A stretch of 25,230 bases of DNA from Marisimplicoccus framensis_A (GCA_042088875.1 JBELLF010000010.1:1-25230), one strand, 5' to 3'. Positions 8,291-15,223 are shown, counted from the first letter of the stretch. The notes: generated by a model not told the origin, from the letters alone. Made by a program: numbers and translations.

Positions 8291-8313
8291 TTTAAATAGA
8301 ATTTTAATTCTTA

Positions 8314-9051
8314 TTAATTATCTGAACTTAGTTCAGGAATTAGTCTCATATGACGAATTCTTCTTTCTTCAACTGCTGCTTGAACACGTGCGCTATCTTG
8401 ATCATAGGAATTAGGCCCAAACATTTCATCATATTTTGAAATTAATGCTTGAAGAGGCTCACCATAATCAGATTGCTGATCTTCAAAACTAGCATGATCA
8501 AAAAATACAGCTACCCAGTTTCCATCACAACCAGAAGTACAATTTAATACTGTAGTTCTTGACATTTCCACATCCATTGCTTCTCTTGCCATTACTTGTC
8601 TCTCTCTGAATCTCCAAAAGTCTTGACCTTTACCTTCTTTAACTTTGTAGAATATCACTCTTCTTAACAAGTCATTTGGTGGATTTTCAGGTGACCAGGA
8701 TGCCCATCCAACTCTTGTCCACATTGCAGTCCTACTAGCTTGATCATTTTCAATATATTGTGAAACGTTTTTAGCCCAATAGTCAAGCTCATCTTGATAA
8801 TCATTGTCAAAAGATGCAATATCACCTACTTGAGCTCTCCATATTTTACCAGCGTTAGGACCAGTAAGAATGTTGAAAGTATAAAATGAAGAACGACCTT
8901 CTTCATTATTAAACATTTTTGTTTTTTTACCACCCCATTTAATAAAATTTTCCATTTGACCATCTTTAACTTCAATAGTTCGAGTCATTACAGTTTGGCT
9001 ATTAATTGATATTGTAAGAAATAGAAATAAAATTGATATTATATTTTTCAT
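8314..9051 (-). CDS. Secreted protein of unknown function, paralogue B
   Basis: A 245-residue exported protein (signal MKNIISILFLFLTISINSQ) not matching a family I can name. It is clearly paralogous to the gene 17 bases upstream: shared blocks include TRTIEVKDGQMENF, KKTKMFN, a GPNAGKIWRAQ block, a second-half FYKVKEGKGQDFWRFR and the motif NCTSGCDGN. The repeating pattern (strand with TR or RV, then VK.G, then a helix, then a strand) in both halves suggests two ferredoxin-like (dimeric alpha-beta barrel, ABM-like) units per chain. The two cysteines of CTSGC may form a disulfide after export. It is the second gene of the pair and is followed by a strong terminator. The fold is inference from the pattern, not a database match. 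Confidence 0.75.
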   Translation of the reverse strand: MKNIISILFLFLTISINSQTVMTRTIEVKDGQMENFIKWGGKKTKMFNNEEGRSSFYTFNILTGPNAGKIWRAQVGDIASFDNDYQDELDYWAKNVSQYIENDQASRTAMWTRVGWASWSPENPPNDLLRRVIFYKVKEGKGQDFWRFRERQVMAREAMDVEMSRTTVLNCTSGCDGNWVAVFFDHASFEDQQSDYGEPLQALISKYDEMFGPNSYDQDSARVQAAVEERRIRHMRLIPELSSDN

Positions 9052-9068
9052 AATTTTTTTTTTGATTA

Positions 9069-9809
9069 TTAATTAATTTGGGGTGAGCTTAACTCAGGAA
9101 GAAACATTAGGTCTCTAAGTCTTTGACCATTTGGCATAAGCGATTCTTCCATTTTATTTAAGTCTTGTTCGTATGAATCATTTCCATATAGTTCATTATA
9201 CTTCTCAATTGCTTTTTGGATATCTTCATTTCCTGAAGCTTGATCAGCATAATTTTTGTAACTGTAGAAAACAACAGCATTTGAGCCATCACATCCAGAA
9301 CTACACCACCAAGAAGTCATATTAATATTGGTATTAGCTTCTTTGTGAGCGTTAGCTAGTCTACCTCTAAATTTCCAAAAATCGTCAGCTAAAGTTGGCT
9401 TAAAATTATAGAATAAAGCTCTAAATAATGGTCTATATTCATTAGAATCAGGTTCATAAGAAGCTCCATTAGCTTTACCCCATCTTCTTACTGCACCAGA
9501 TGTATGAAGATCTCCAACCGTTTTTTGCCAATATTCATTACCAGCAGTATCAACGTTGTCAAGTTCTGCTATGTTTTCTGCAATTTGAACTCTCCAAAGA
9601 TTTTGTGCATTAGGTCCACTCATAATTTGAAAAGTATACCACATTGCATCACCAGGTTTACTATTAAACATTTTAGTTTTTTTAGCAACACCATCCATCA
9701 TTTTTTCCATTTGCCCCTCTTTAACATCAAGAACTCTTGTAACTGCTACTTGACTGTTAGTGTATGAAAAGGAAAAAATTGTAATTATTAATAATAGAAT
9801 TTTTTTCAT
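9069..9809 (-). CDS. Secreted protein of unknown function, paralogue A
   Basis: A 246-residue exported protein (signal MKKILLLIITIFSFSYTNSQ), paralogue of the next gene. First half: TRVLDVKEGQMEKMM, KKTKMFN, YTFQIMSGPNAQNLWRVQ. Second half: LFYNFKPTLADDFWKFRGR and the cysteine motif WWCSSGCDGSNAVVFY. Both ends carry a conserved tail that finishes in FLPELSS (LIPELSS in the other copy). The two genes lie head to tail, 17 bases apart, and should be co-transcribed. As in the other copy, each half looks like one ferredoxin-like alpha-beta unit. Possible roles include binding or processing of a small hydrophobic molecule in the periplasm, but nothing in the sequence fixes this. Confidence 0.75.
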   Translation of the reverse strand: MKKILLLIITIFSFSYTNSQVAVTRVLDVKEGQMEKMMDGVAKKTKMFNSKPGDAMWYTFQIMSGPNAQNLWRVQIAENIAELDNVDTAGNEYWQKTVGDLHTSGAVRRWGKANGASYEPDSNEYRPLFRALFYNFKPTLADDFWKFRGRLANAHKEANTNINMTSWWCSSGCDGSNAVVFYSYKNYADQASGNEDIQKAIEKYNELYGNDSYEQDLNKMEESLMPNGQRLRDLMFLPELSSPQIN

Positions 9810-9874
9810 TGTTAATTGTTTTATTGTTAGTTGGAAATGTAATAATTTTTGAAAATGATTATATTATCTAAATG

Positions 9875-9958
9875 TTAAATTGATATAATATTAATGACCA
9901 TCATTATTAGAAGAATTATCAATATAATTGAGCTAAAATATCTTACAGGATCTTTCAT
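9875..9958 (-). CDS. 27-residue single-helix membrane ORF
   Basis: ATG at 9958 overlaps the TGA of the preceding 36-residue ORF (ATGA). The peptide starts MKDPVRYFSS and then runs into one hydrophobic helix (IILIILLIMMVINIISI). The overlap suggests translational coupling. AT-rich DNA readily produces such hydrophobic ORFs by chance, so reality rests on the coupling and context. Confidence 0.4.
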   Translation of the reverse strand: MKDPVRYFSSIILIILLIMMVINIISI

Positions 9959-10065
9959 TTTTTTATTTTATTTTCAATAAATAATTTCCAAATAATTATA
10001 AATATTACAGTAATAATCAAGAATCTAATATCAAGCGAGTCACCATAATTTAAAAAGTCTCTCAT
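9955..10065 (-). CDS. 36-residue single-helix membrane ORF
   Basis: Begins 9 bases after the stop of the 268-residue secreted gene. The peptide starts MRDFLNYGDSLDIR, has one TM helix (FLIITVIFIIIWKLFI) and ends in a lysine-rich tail (ENKIKK), the usual positive-inside topology. Its TGA overlaps the next ATG. No family recognised. Confidence 0.45.
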   Translation of the reverse strand: MRDFLNYGDSLDIRFLIITVIFIIIWKLFIENKIKK

Positions 10066-10074
10066 ATTACTAAA

Positions 10075-10881
10075 TTAGTCAACAATTATAAACAGAGTTG
10101 TATTTTTTTTGTTTTCCTTTTTGTCATCTAAATCTGACAAAAACTCTATTGTTGTGAGTGTCCCAACTTTTTTATCCTTATCTATACTTAGAGAGTAAAA
10201 CGAACTATTTTTATAAAGTACTCTTCCTGATACAACACCTTTCTTTAAAATATCAATGTTTTTATTTAATTCGGATTCATAATAACCTACAAGTCTTGTT
10301 AATGTTGGAAGACTAGTTTCAATAACAATATCTTTTTTACTTAAAGTTATTTTTCCGTTTATATCTAAATCTGTATAATTAATACCATTATCTCTAACAA
10401 TTTTAATATTGTAGACTCCTAATAAACCAAACTCATTTAGATATTCTCCTATTAATCTATTTTTTGCAATTTTTTCAAAATCATTATCGTCTACAAAGTT
10501 GAAGTAATCAGTAAAATGACCTGAATAAATTATATCTGATGCAAGAACTTCATACTTTTGACTAGAGACCTCTCTTCTTGCTAATTTAACTATATCTTTA
10601 TATTCTCCTTTAATTATTAAATAAGAAGAATATTTATTCTTTTTCTCACTCTGTCCAAGAACCCAGTGAATACTATCGCCTTTGATTAAAGTAAATGCAT
10701 TTCCATAGAGTGATATTACTTCTTGAAGTGGACCTTTAATTTCATAATCTTGAAACTTTAAATTTGCTCTTTTTTTAGTGAAGTCTAAATAGTATTTTAA
10801 ATCATTACTATCATAAAATATTTGACTAAATGATAAATTCAAAAACAGTAAACTAAATGTTAAGTAATAGTTTTTGATCAT
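10075..10881 (-). CDS. Secreted protein of unknown function (268 residues)
   Basis: Exported protein with signal MIKNYYLTFSLLFLNLSFSQ. The mature part is mixed alpha/beta, rich in lysine and aspartate, with no cysteine and no catalytic motif that I can identify. The C-terminus ends in a hydrophobic strand (KKNTTLFIIVD) after a Lys/Asp/Asn-rich linker. The ATG overlaps the TGA of an upstream 51-residue membrane ORF (ATGA), and two smaller membrane ORFs follow within 10 bases and by another ATGA overlap. The protein is therefore the centre of a four-ORF coupled module. I do not assign a function; a sensor, or a chaperone-like partner of the small membrane proteins, would be speculation. Confidence 0.7.
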   Translation of the reverse strand: MIKNYYLTFSLLFLNLSFSQIFYDSNDLKYYLDFTKKRANLKFQDYEIKGPLQEVISLYGNAFTLIKGDSIHWVLGQSEKKNKYSSYLIIKGEYKDIVKLARREVSSQKYEVLASDIIYSGHFTDYFNFVDDNDFEKIAKNRLIGEYLNEFGLLGVYNIKIVRDNGINYTDLDINGKITLSKKDIVIETSLPTLTRLVGYYESELNKNIDILKKGVVSGRVLYKNSSFYSLSIDKDKKVGTLTTIEFLSDLDDKKENKKNTTLFIIVD

Positions 10882-11033
10882 TTCTTAAACAACAAATTTA
10901 AAATACTATAAATGAGTATAACTGTAGCAATTATAAATAGAATCATTGGGTTTATAAACTTATTTATTAATCCAAATCCCATCATTAATGATACAATATT
11001 TAAAGATATTGAACCTATTATCAATATGGTCAT
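10878..11033 (-). CDS. 51-residue two-helix membrane ORF
   Basis: ATG at 11033 opens a 51-residue frame with two hydrophobic helices (MTILIIGSISLNIVSLMMGF and MILFIIATVILIYSILNLLF) separated by GLINKFINP and ending in Lys-Lys. Its TGA at 10878-10880 overlaps the ATG of the secreted 268-residue gene, a strong sign of translational coupling. Too short for normal gene calling. Confidence 0.5.
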   Translation of the reverse strand: MTILIIGSISLNIVSLMMGFGLINKFINPMILFIIATVILIYSILNLLFKK

Positions 11034-11083
11034 GTAAAGTTGTCTCAATTAATTTTGATTAATAGCAATTTATAAAATTTAAT

Positions 11084-11230
11084 TTATTCTAACACGTAAT
11101 CGTTTTGAAGCTTAGAAATCTGAATCTTATATGATTTATACCATACAGGACCCATCTTCTTTGCGTTCATGTGTAACCTATTATTTTTCCATTTCTCAAT
11201 AGACTTCATGTTTTTCCAATATGATATAAA
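11084..11230 (-). pseudogene. C-terminal fragment of an ABM-like monooxygenase gene
   Basis: The - strand frame ending at 11084 encodes about 49 residues: ISYWKNMKSIEKWKNNRLHM, then AKKMGPVWYKSYKIQISKL and a short acidic end with DYVLE. This closely follows the C-terminal half of antibiotic-biosynthesis-monooxygenase-like proteins (SYW...I..WK...H..A...G...WY..Y...I..V..DY). The N-terminal half is missing: upstream of about 11,230 the frame runs antisense into a different gene fragment. There is no start codon in the usual position. It is taken as a truncated remnant. Confidence 0.7.
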
Positions 11231-11464
11231 GATGGAGAAGAGGATTATGACTTTGTTGAAAAAATATTAGATAATAATATAGAGGGAACTAAGGTGAAAA
11301 GTTATGAGGGTGATTTAATGATTTTTAAAGGAAACAAATCTATACACCAAGTAACACCTGTTGAAGAAGGAGAAAGAATCCTAGTTACATTTAATTACAA
11401 TGAAATCCCTGGTATCTCATTATCAGAACAATCAAGAAGAACTTTTTTTGGAAGGATTAAATAA
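11225..11464 (+). pseudogene. C-terminal fragment of a 2OG-Fe(II) dioxygenase gene
   Basis: A + strand frame open from 11225 to the TAA at 11462-11464 encodes about 79 residues. The part EGDLMIFKGNKSIHQVTPV, then GERILVTFNYNEIPG and SEQSRRTFFGRI, matches the end of 2-oxoglutarate/Fe(II) dioxygenases: His of SIHQVTP as distal iron ligand and the Arg of GERILV as likely 2OG ligand. The first iron-binding His-x-Asp region and the whole N-terminal half are absent. No ATG lies near the fragment's start (first in-frame ATG at 11318). The gene is broken at about 11,225-11,235, where an opposed fragment begins. Confidence 0.7.
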
Positions 11465-11492
11465 AAAAGGTCTCACTTGAGACCTCTTTTTT
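11463..11492. terminator. Bidirectional terminator
   Basis: Stem AGGTCTC/GAGACCT (11468-11474 with 11479-11485) with loop ACTT, A-run before and T-run after. It ends the broken + dioxygenase gene and also the - strand lipoprotein gene that stops at 11491. Confidence 0.85.
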
Positions 11493-12015
11493 ATTCTTCA
11501 GAAGAATCAGCTCTTTGTTGTTGATAAACATAAAAAAATTGAACCTTGCCATCCTTTATTGCAGCATCATTAACTTGATAAACAACAATTTCTTGACCAT
11601 CAACATTTAGTGTAAGTTGATTTCCAGAAGTAACATAATCATTTACTTGGTTGTTTTCAGGGTTTTCACCTGTATTGTTAATAAACCACATTGGATTCCA
11701 CCTTGGATTATTAGTTTCAAACCAGTTTTCAAGAAAAGTTATATGGTCTTCTGTCCCACTGATAAACTCTCCGCTTGGTCCCCAAACTGTAATGTCTTCA
11801 GCATTAAGACTTTTTATCTTCTCAATGTCTCTTTCATTATGTGCTGTGATATATTCGAGCCATACTTCTGATGCTGATGCAGGTCCAGCAGTAATTGTAG
11901 ACCTTTCACCATCTTGAAGGATTGTAAATCCAATTTCAGCAGGCTCAGAGGTGACTTGTGTATCACAAGAGTATAGAAATACGGTTAAAGTAAAAATTAA
12001 AATAATCTTTTTCAT
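11491..12015 (-). CDS. NTF2/SnoaL-like lipoprotein
   Basis: A 174-residue lipoprotein (signal MKKIILIFTLTVFLYSC, Cys17) starting at the ATG at 12015; an in-frame TTG six codons earlier is a poor alternative. The mature part has the NTF2/SnoaL-like pattern: helix SEVWLEYITAHNERDIEKIK, then the strand and turn DITVWGPSGEFISG, the helix DHITFLENWF, and a beta-rich end (VDGQEIVVYQV, VQFFYVYQQ). The fold forms a cone-shaped pocket used by enzymes and binding proteins alike. Catalytic residues cannot be fixed. A second NTF2-like lipoprotein lies at 14682-15182, but similarity between the two is weak. It is a lone gene ended by a shared terminator. Confidence 0.75.
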   Translation of the reverse strand: MKKIILIFTLTVFLYSCDTQVTSEPAEIGFTILQDGERSTITAGPASASEVWLEYITAHNERDIEKIKSLNAEDITVWGPSGEFISGTEDHITFLENWFETNNPRWNPMWFINNTGENPENNQVNDYVTSGNQLTLNVDGQEIVVYQVNDAAIKDGKVQFFYVYQQQRADSSEE

Positions 12016-12084
12016 AGTTATATTTTTTTTCAATTTAATTATAATTTTTTGGATTTAATCTTTTGTTAGAAATCTTTTCATAGC

Positions 12085-12092
12085 CAAAACTA
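12085..12092 (-). promoter_or_regulatory. Candidate -7 box for the NTF2-like lipoprotein gene
   Basis: On the - strand this reads TAGTTTTG, an exact match to the Bacteroidota -7 consensus TAnnTTTG, 70 bases before the ATG at 12015. No TTG stands at the standard distance upstream. The same octamer precedes the other NTF2-like gene. Confidence 0.35.
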
Positions 12093-12137
12093 ATATTATA
12101 TAACAATTGCTCATTTTTAGCTTTTGAAATAGATTAA

Positions 12138-12277
12138 ATTCTCTTAAATCTCATCCTTTTTATTTCGTGACTTAAGTTTTCAATTAACTTATCTATTTCA
12201 TCATCATTTTATCGATATATAACTTAATTTTCACTACAAGAAAGAACTATTAATGATATTATAATATATTTTTTCAT
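12138..12277 (-). pseudogene. Stub of a small lipoprotein gene
   Basis: ATG at 12275-12277 overlaps the rhodanese stop (TAATG) and encodes a lipoprotein-type start, MKKYIIISLIVLSCSEN, stopping at TAA 12224-12226. Beyond it a shifted frame (ending at a TAA near 12138) reads like coding sequence (DDEIDKLIENLSHEIKRM). The simplest reading is a short lipoprotein gene, once third in the hydrolase-MFS-rhodanese operon, now broken by frameshifts. A free-standing 17-residue peptide is the alternative. Confidence 0.4.
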
Positions 12278-12630
12278 TAAGCTAAATCTTCAAGATTTGT
12301 CCATTTACCTCCATTTGCAGCATTGAAACCTTTAGATTCGAAATATTTTCTTGCGGACTCAGCCCTCATTCCAGCTGCGCAAACAGTTACTATATTATCT
12401 TTTTTATCAAATTCTCTAATACGATAAGTTAAATCTTTTAAAGGAACGTTTATAGAGTTATTTAGATGACCAGATTTAAATTCAGATTCACTTCGAACAT
12501 CGATAATAATTGCTCCATCTTCTAATAATTCTTTATAATTCTTTTTATTTTTTTTTGGAAATTTTAAAACAATTAGTAAAAAAATAAGTAATAAAATTAT
12601 CCACCAATTTGACATAATAAATTCCATCAT
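12277..12630 (-). CDS. Membrane-anchored rhodanese-like protein
   Basis: A 117-residue protein with an N-terminal membrane helix (WWIILLLIFLLIVLKF) followed by one rhodanese domain. The domain shows IIIDVRSESEFKSGHLNNSI, NVPL, and the active loop VCAAGMRAESA with the sulfur-carrying Cys84. Single rhodanese domains transfer sulfane sulfur. The loop here is six residues, the size typical of rhodanese and not phosphatase-type loops. Its ATG at 12630 overlaps the TGA of the MFS gene (ATGA), so translation is probably coupled. MMEF versus the later Met6 (MSNWW) as start is open; the overlap favours the first. Confidence 0.88.
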   Translation of the reverse strand: MMEFIMSNWWIILLLIFLLIVLKFPKKNKKNYKELLEDGAIIIDVRSESEFKSGHLNNSINVPLKDLTYRIREFDKKDNIVTVCAAGMRAESARKYFESKGFNAANGGKWTNLEDLA

Positions 12631-13862
12631 AATTTGTTAAGTTTTTTGAATTTCAAACTTACATAAATTCCAATTAATGAAAACATAGTTAATACTAGAT
12701 ATACTAATTGATGTCCTTTTATTCCAGGATATGCATCTAGTAGATATCCATATAAAGGAGTAGCAAATATATCAGGAGTATACCCAATAATTGACACAAT
12801 TCCTATAGCAGTTCCTGATAATATTATTGGTATTTTTCCATCTCTTAAAATTGAAAAATAAAGTCCTCTGATTGCATATGTTCCAATCGCTACAATTATC
12901 AATGAAAATATAAATAATGAATTTAAAGAAAATGTTATCAATCCAGATGCAAACAATATTGACCCAAATAACATAATTATAAATCCATATACTATATTAT
13001 TTATATTACCTATTTTGTCTGTATAAATTGCAATAATTAAGCAAACAATTGGTCTAAGGTATTGTTGGTAAGCACCTACTTTTGCAGATTGGATATCATC
13101 AAACATCATTACTTCTGAAGCATAGAGAGAATATATATCTGTTATTTTATATCCCATATAAGCACATAAAATTATTAAACCTATATATATAACGGATTTT
13201 GATTTAAAAAGCTTTTTCATTTCATCCAAATTTCCAATAATATGTTCTTTAGACGAGTCAATTCTTAAAGAATAGTTTACAAAAATCCCTATTATAAATA
13301 CAATTAAAGATGAAACTCCTATAACATATTTAAAAGCTTCTTTTTTATCATCTATAGTTGCAGTAGATATTTCATTAGTCATAACTAATGAAAATATTAT
13401 AACTCCAATAATACCTATTGAAGATGCAACTAATCCTCTACCAGCATCAAGAAAACTAAAAGTTTTACCTTGATTTTTCTTTCCTCCAATAACAGTAGTT
13501 GCTTTTATCATTGGAGCCCAGAAAAGAAATACTGTTGTAAATCCCCAATAAGCATATAATAACTGCATAACAATGTATGATGGATATGTCATCATTACAA
13601 CACCTCCAAATGAGGTAAATATTAGTGAGTATGAAAGAAGTTTTCTAGGAGAAAATTTATCAGCTATAACTCCACCATATAAATATGATAAAAAAGCAAC
13701 TATTCCGTATGTTGAAAATAATGCCCCAAGTTCAAGGTTTGTAAGATTGAAAATATCTAAAAAGGTTGGTCTAAAAACTCTTGCCAAAACATATGGTAGA
13801 ATATATATAGACTCAGCAGCTAAAATAAGCGTTAGTAGATATATGTAATATTTATTTTTTAT
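12627..13862 (-). CDS. MFS transporter with a non-canonical start codon
   Basis: Major facilitator superfamily permease, with conserved loops GGVIADKFSPRKLLSY after helix 2 and the second-half helices intact. The only standard start, TTG at 13787, would delete the first membrane helix. In the same frame the coding sequence continues upstream to 13862: KNKYYIYLLTLILAAESIY then ILPYVLARVFRP is a normal MFS helix 1. At the expected start stands ATA (13860-13862), six bases after the TAA of the isochorismatase-like gene. Either ATA is used or the start was lost by an ATG-to-ATA change. It overlaps the rhodanese gene by ATGA. The substrate is unknown; the sequence recalls sugar-phosphate/anion-type permeases only loosely. 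Confidence 0.8.
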   Translation of the reverse strand: MKNKYYIYLLTLILAAESIYILPYVLARVFRPTFLDIFNLTNLELGALFSTYGIVAFLSYLYGGVIADKFSPRKLLSYSLIFTSFGGVVMMTYPSYIVMQLLYAYWGFTTVFLFWAPMIKATTVIGGKKNQGKTFSFLDAGRGLVASSIGIIGVIIFSLVMTNEISTATIDDKKEAFKYVIGVSSLIVFIIGIFVNYSLRIDSSKEHIIGNLDEMKKLFKSKSVIYIGLIILCAYMGYKITDIYSLYASEVMMFDDIQSAKVGAYQQYLRPIVCLIIAIYTDKIGNINNIVYGFIIMLFGSILFASGLITFSLNSLFIFSLIIVAIGTYAIRGLYFSILRDGKIPIILSGTAIGIVSIIGYTPDIFATPLYGYLLDAYPGIKGHQLVYLVLTMFSLIGIYVSLKFKKLNKL

Positions 13863-13868
13863 AAGGGT

Positions 13869-14441
13869 TTATTTTAAAATATTTAAAAGGTAAATAGAGT
13901 CAATTATAGTTGCAAATTCATCAGTTAAATTAGCTATCGAAGTCTCATAAATTGTTTCACAATCAATAATATTTCCATTAAATCCTTTAGTATTGTAACA
14001 TGCGGTAGCATCTGAGACTAAATAAGTTTCAAAACCTAGATTTCCTGACATCCTAACAGTAGTAGATATACAATGGTTAGTTGTCATACCTGCCACTACA
14101 ACTGAACTTATACTATTTTTTTTTAAAATTTCTTCAAGATCAGTTCCTATAAATGCGCTATTTACTTTTTTAGTTAAAACAATTTCATCTTCTAAAGGTT
14201 TTACATAGTCATTAAACTCAAAACCAGGTTTTGATTTATGAAGTTTCGATTCTTGATTAGTAGAACTATGTCTTACATGAATTACAGGAAGTTCAACTTC
14301 TCTCCATCTCTTTAGCATCTCTCCACATATATATTCTGCATTTGGGTTATTCCTTATAATACCAGGATAGTCTTTTTCTAAGAATGCTTTTTGAATATCA
14401 ACTAAAAGTAATAAGGGTTTTTTATTTTTAAAATTTAGCAC
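13869..14441 (-). CDS. Isochorismatase-like cysteine hydrolase
   Basis: A 190-residue member of the isochorismatase/nicotinamidase superfamily. The catalytic triad is visible: Asp15 in LLLVDIQKAF, Lys92 in LTKKVNSAFIGT, and nucleophile Cys124 in VAGMTTNHCISTT. Such cytoplasmic enzymes hydrolyse amides such as nicotinamide, N-carbamoyl compounds or biuret, or vinyl ethers; the substrate cannot be told here. The start is GTG at 14441, since no ATG lies in frame at the right place. It leads the operon hydrolase, MFS permease, rhodanese. Pairing with a permease suggests uptake and cleavage of a small amide. Confidence 0.88.
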   Translation of the reverse strand: MLNFKNKKPLLLLVDIQKAFLEKDYPGIIRNNPNAEYICGEMLKRWREVELPVIHVRHSSTNQESKLHKSKPGFEFNDYVKPLEDEIVLTKKVNSAFIGTDLEEILKKNSISSVVVAGMTTNHCISTTVRMSGNLGFETYLVSDATACYNTKGFNGNIIDCETIYETSIANLTDEFATIIDSIYLLNILK

Positions 14442-14464
14442 GAAAAATAATTTGTTTCTATAAC

Positions 14465-14493
14465 TAAAGCTAAATATATAGAAATTGAAACAA
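14465..14493 (-). promoter_or_regulatory. Candidate promoter of the hydrolase-MFS-rhodanese operon
   Basis: On the - strand: TTG (14491-14493), an 18-base spacer, then TAGCTTTA (14465-14472), seven of eight bases of the Bacteroidota -7 box. It lies 24 bases before the GTG start, a natural leader length. Confidence 0.4.
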
Positions 14494-14650
14494 TTACTTA
14501 GAATTAATACTATATCGAATCCTCATGTTAATATTGGATGGAAGATTTGATGAGAGTATTAAAGCTATAATTCAAGTCAAACTATTCAATAAAAAGAAAA
14601 AAATGATCTTACTGAAAAATATGAAATGCTTATTAAGTGAATTACCTATA
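14494..14650. other. Gene-poor gap with a possible coding remnant
   Basis: The gap between the isochorismatase-like gene and the next terminator has no convincing gene. A + frame from an ATG at 14526 runs 47 codons but ends inside the terminator stem. A second frame ending near 14640 (NDLTEKYEMLIK then stop) also looks faintly protein-like. This may be decayed coding DNA. Confidence 0.3.
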
Positions 14651-14655
14651 AAAAG

Positions 14656-14677
14656 AAAGCCCTCATAAGAGGGCTTT
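14656..14677 (-). terminator. Terminator of the second NTF2-like gene
   Basis: Stem AAAGCCCTC/GAGGGCTTT with loop ATAA, followed on the - strand by a T-rich run. It lies 5 bases beyond the stop of the lipoprotein gene at 14682. Confidence 0.85.
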
Positions 14678-14681
14678 TATT

Positions 14682-15182
14682 TTAATTATTTGCAGCTTCA
14701 TATAAAGCCATTTCATTGGTAATTAGAGGAGAGTCGATATAACATTTAGTTGAAATAATTTTATCGTTTTCCCATTGCCACCAGCAATGAAATGTTGATT
14801 CTGCTTTTTCACCAGTAGTCTTTGAAATTCCAGACCAATCAGCCCATTGAAGTGTGAAAGTACTTCCTTCATTGAATTGAATTGTAGTTAAAGCAGGTTC
14901 AATATGTTGAATTGAGTCCCATAAAACAGAATGATAATTATAACCGTCAATTATCTCTTGAGTTGAATATTCAATTGTATTGAAATAATGAATACCATCC
15001 TCAGTAAAATAATCTAAAGCTGCTTCAAATTTACCTTGTGTATAAGCCTCACCTAATGATCTAACTATTTCAGTTTTTTCATCATCTGAAGTTACAACTC
15101 CGTTCCATGGATTTTCATCAGTAGTAGCATCTTGACATGATACTAAAAGAATTGTAATTAAAAAATATGTTATTTTTTTCAT
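14682..15182 (-). CDS. NTF2/SnoaL-like lipoprotein
   Basis: A 166-residue lipoprotein (signal MKKITYFLITILLVSC, Cys16). The mature region follows the NTF2/SnoaL-like plan: helix EIVRSLGEAYTQGKFEAALD, then YFTEDGIHYFNTIEYS, and curved sheet segments TFTLQWADWSGI and FHCWWQWENDKIISTKCYID. Many Trp, Tyr and His residues line the predicted pocket, as in SnoaL-type enzymes or ligand-binding proteins, but no catalytic residue is certain. Two cysteines (in FHCWW and TKCYI) could pair. It stands alone with its own promoter-like box and terminator. Confidence 0.75.
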   Translation of the reverse strand: MKKITYFLITILLVSCQDATTDENPWNGVVTSDDEKTEIVRSLGEAYTQGKFEAALDYFTEDGIHYFNTIEYSTQEIIDGYNYHSVLWDSIQHIEPALTTIQFNEGSTFTLQWADWSGISKTTGEKAESTFHCWWQWENDKIISTKCYIDSPLITNEMALYEAANN

Positions 15183-15223
15183 GTTAATTGATTTAATGTT
15201 AACTAATTAAGAGATAAATATAT

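Noticed and set aside
11617..11917. Two + strand ORFs over the NTF2-like lipoprotein gene
   Set aside because: Shadow frames of a gene with signal peptide, lipobox, promoter-like box and terminator.
13573..13848. + strand ORF over the 5' part of the MFS gene
   Set aside because: It is antisense to the conserved first helices of the transporter.
13860..13871. Fusion of the isochorismatase-like hydrolase and the MFS permease by read-through of TAA
   Set aside because: The two are in the same frame, but TAA is the least leaky stop and such fusions are not known to me; an altered start codon is simpler. Kept as a minor alternative.
14526..14669. A 47-codon + strand ORF starting MLILDGRFDES
   Set aside because: It ends inside the stem of the terminator at 14656-14677 and its second half is a low-complexity Lys/Leu/Met run; better explained as noncoding or decayed DNA.
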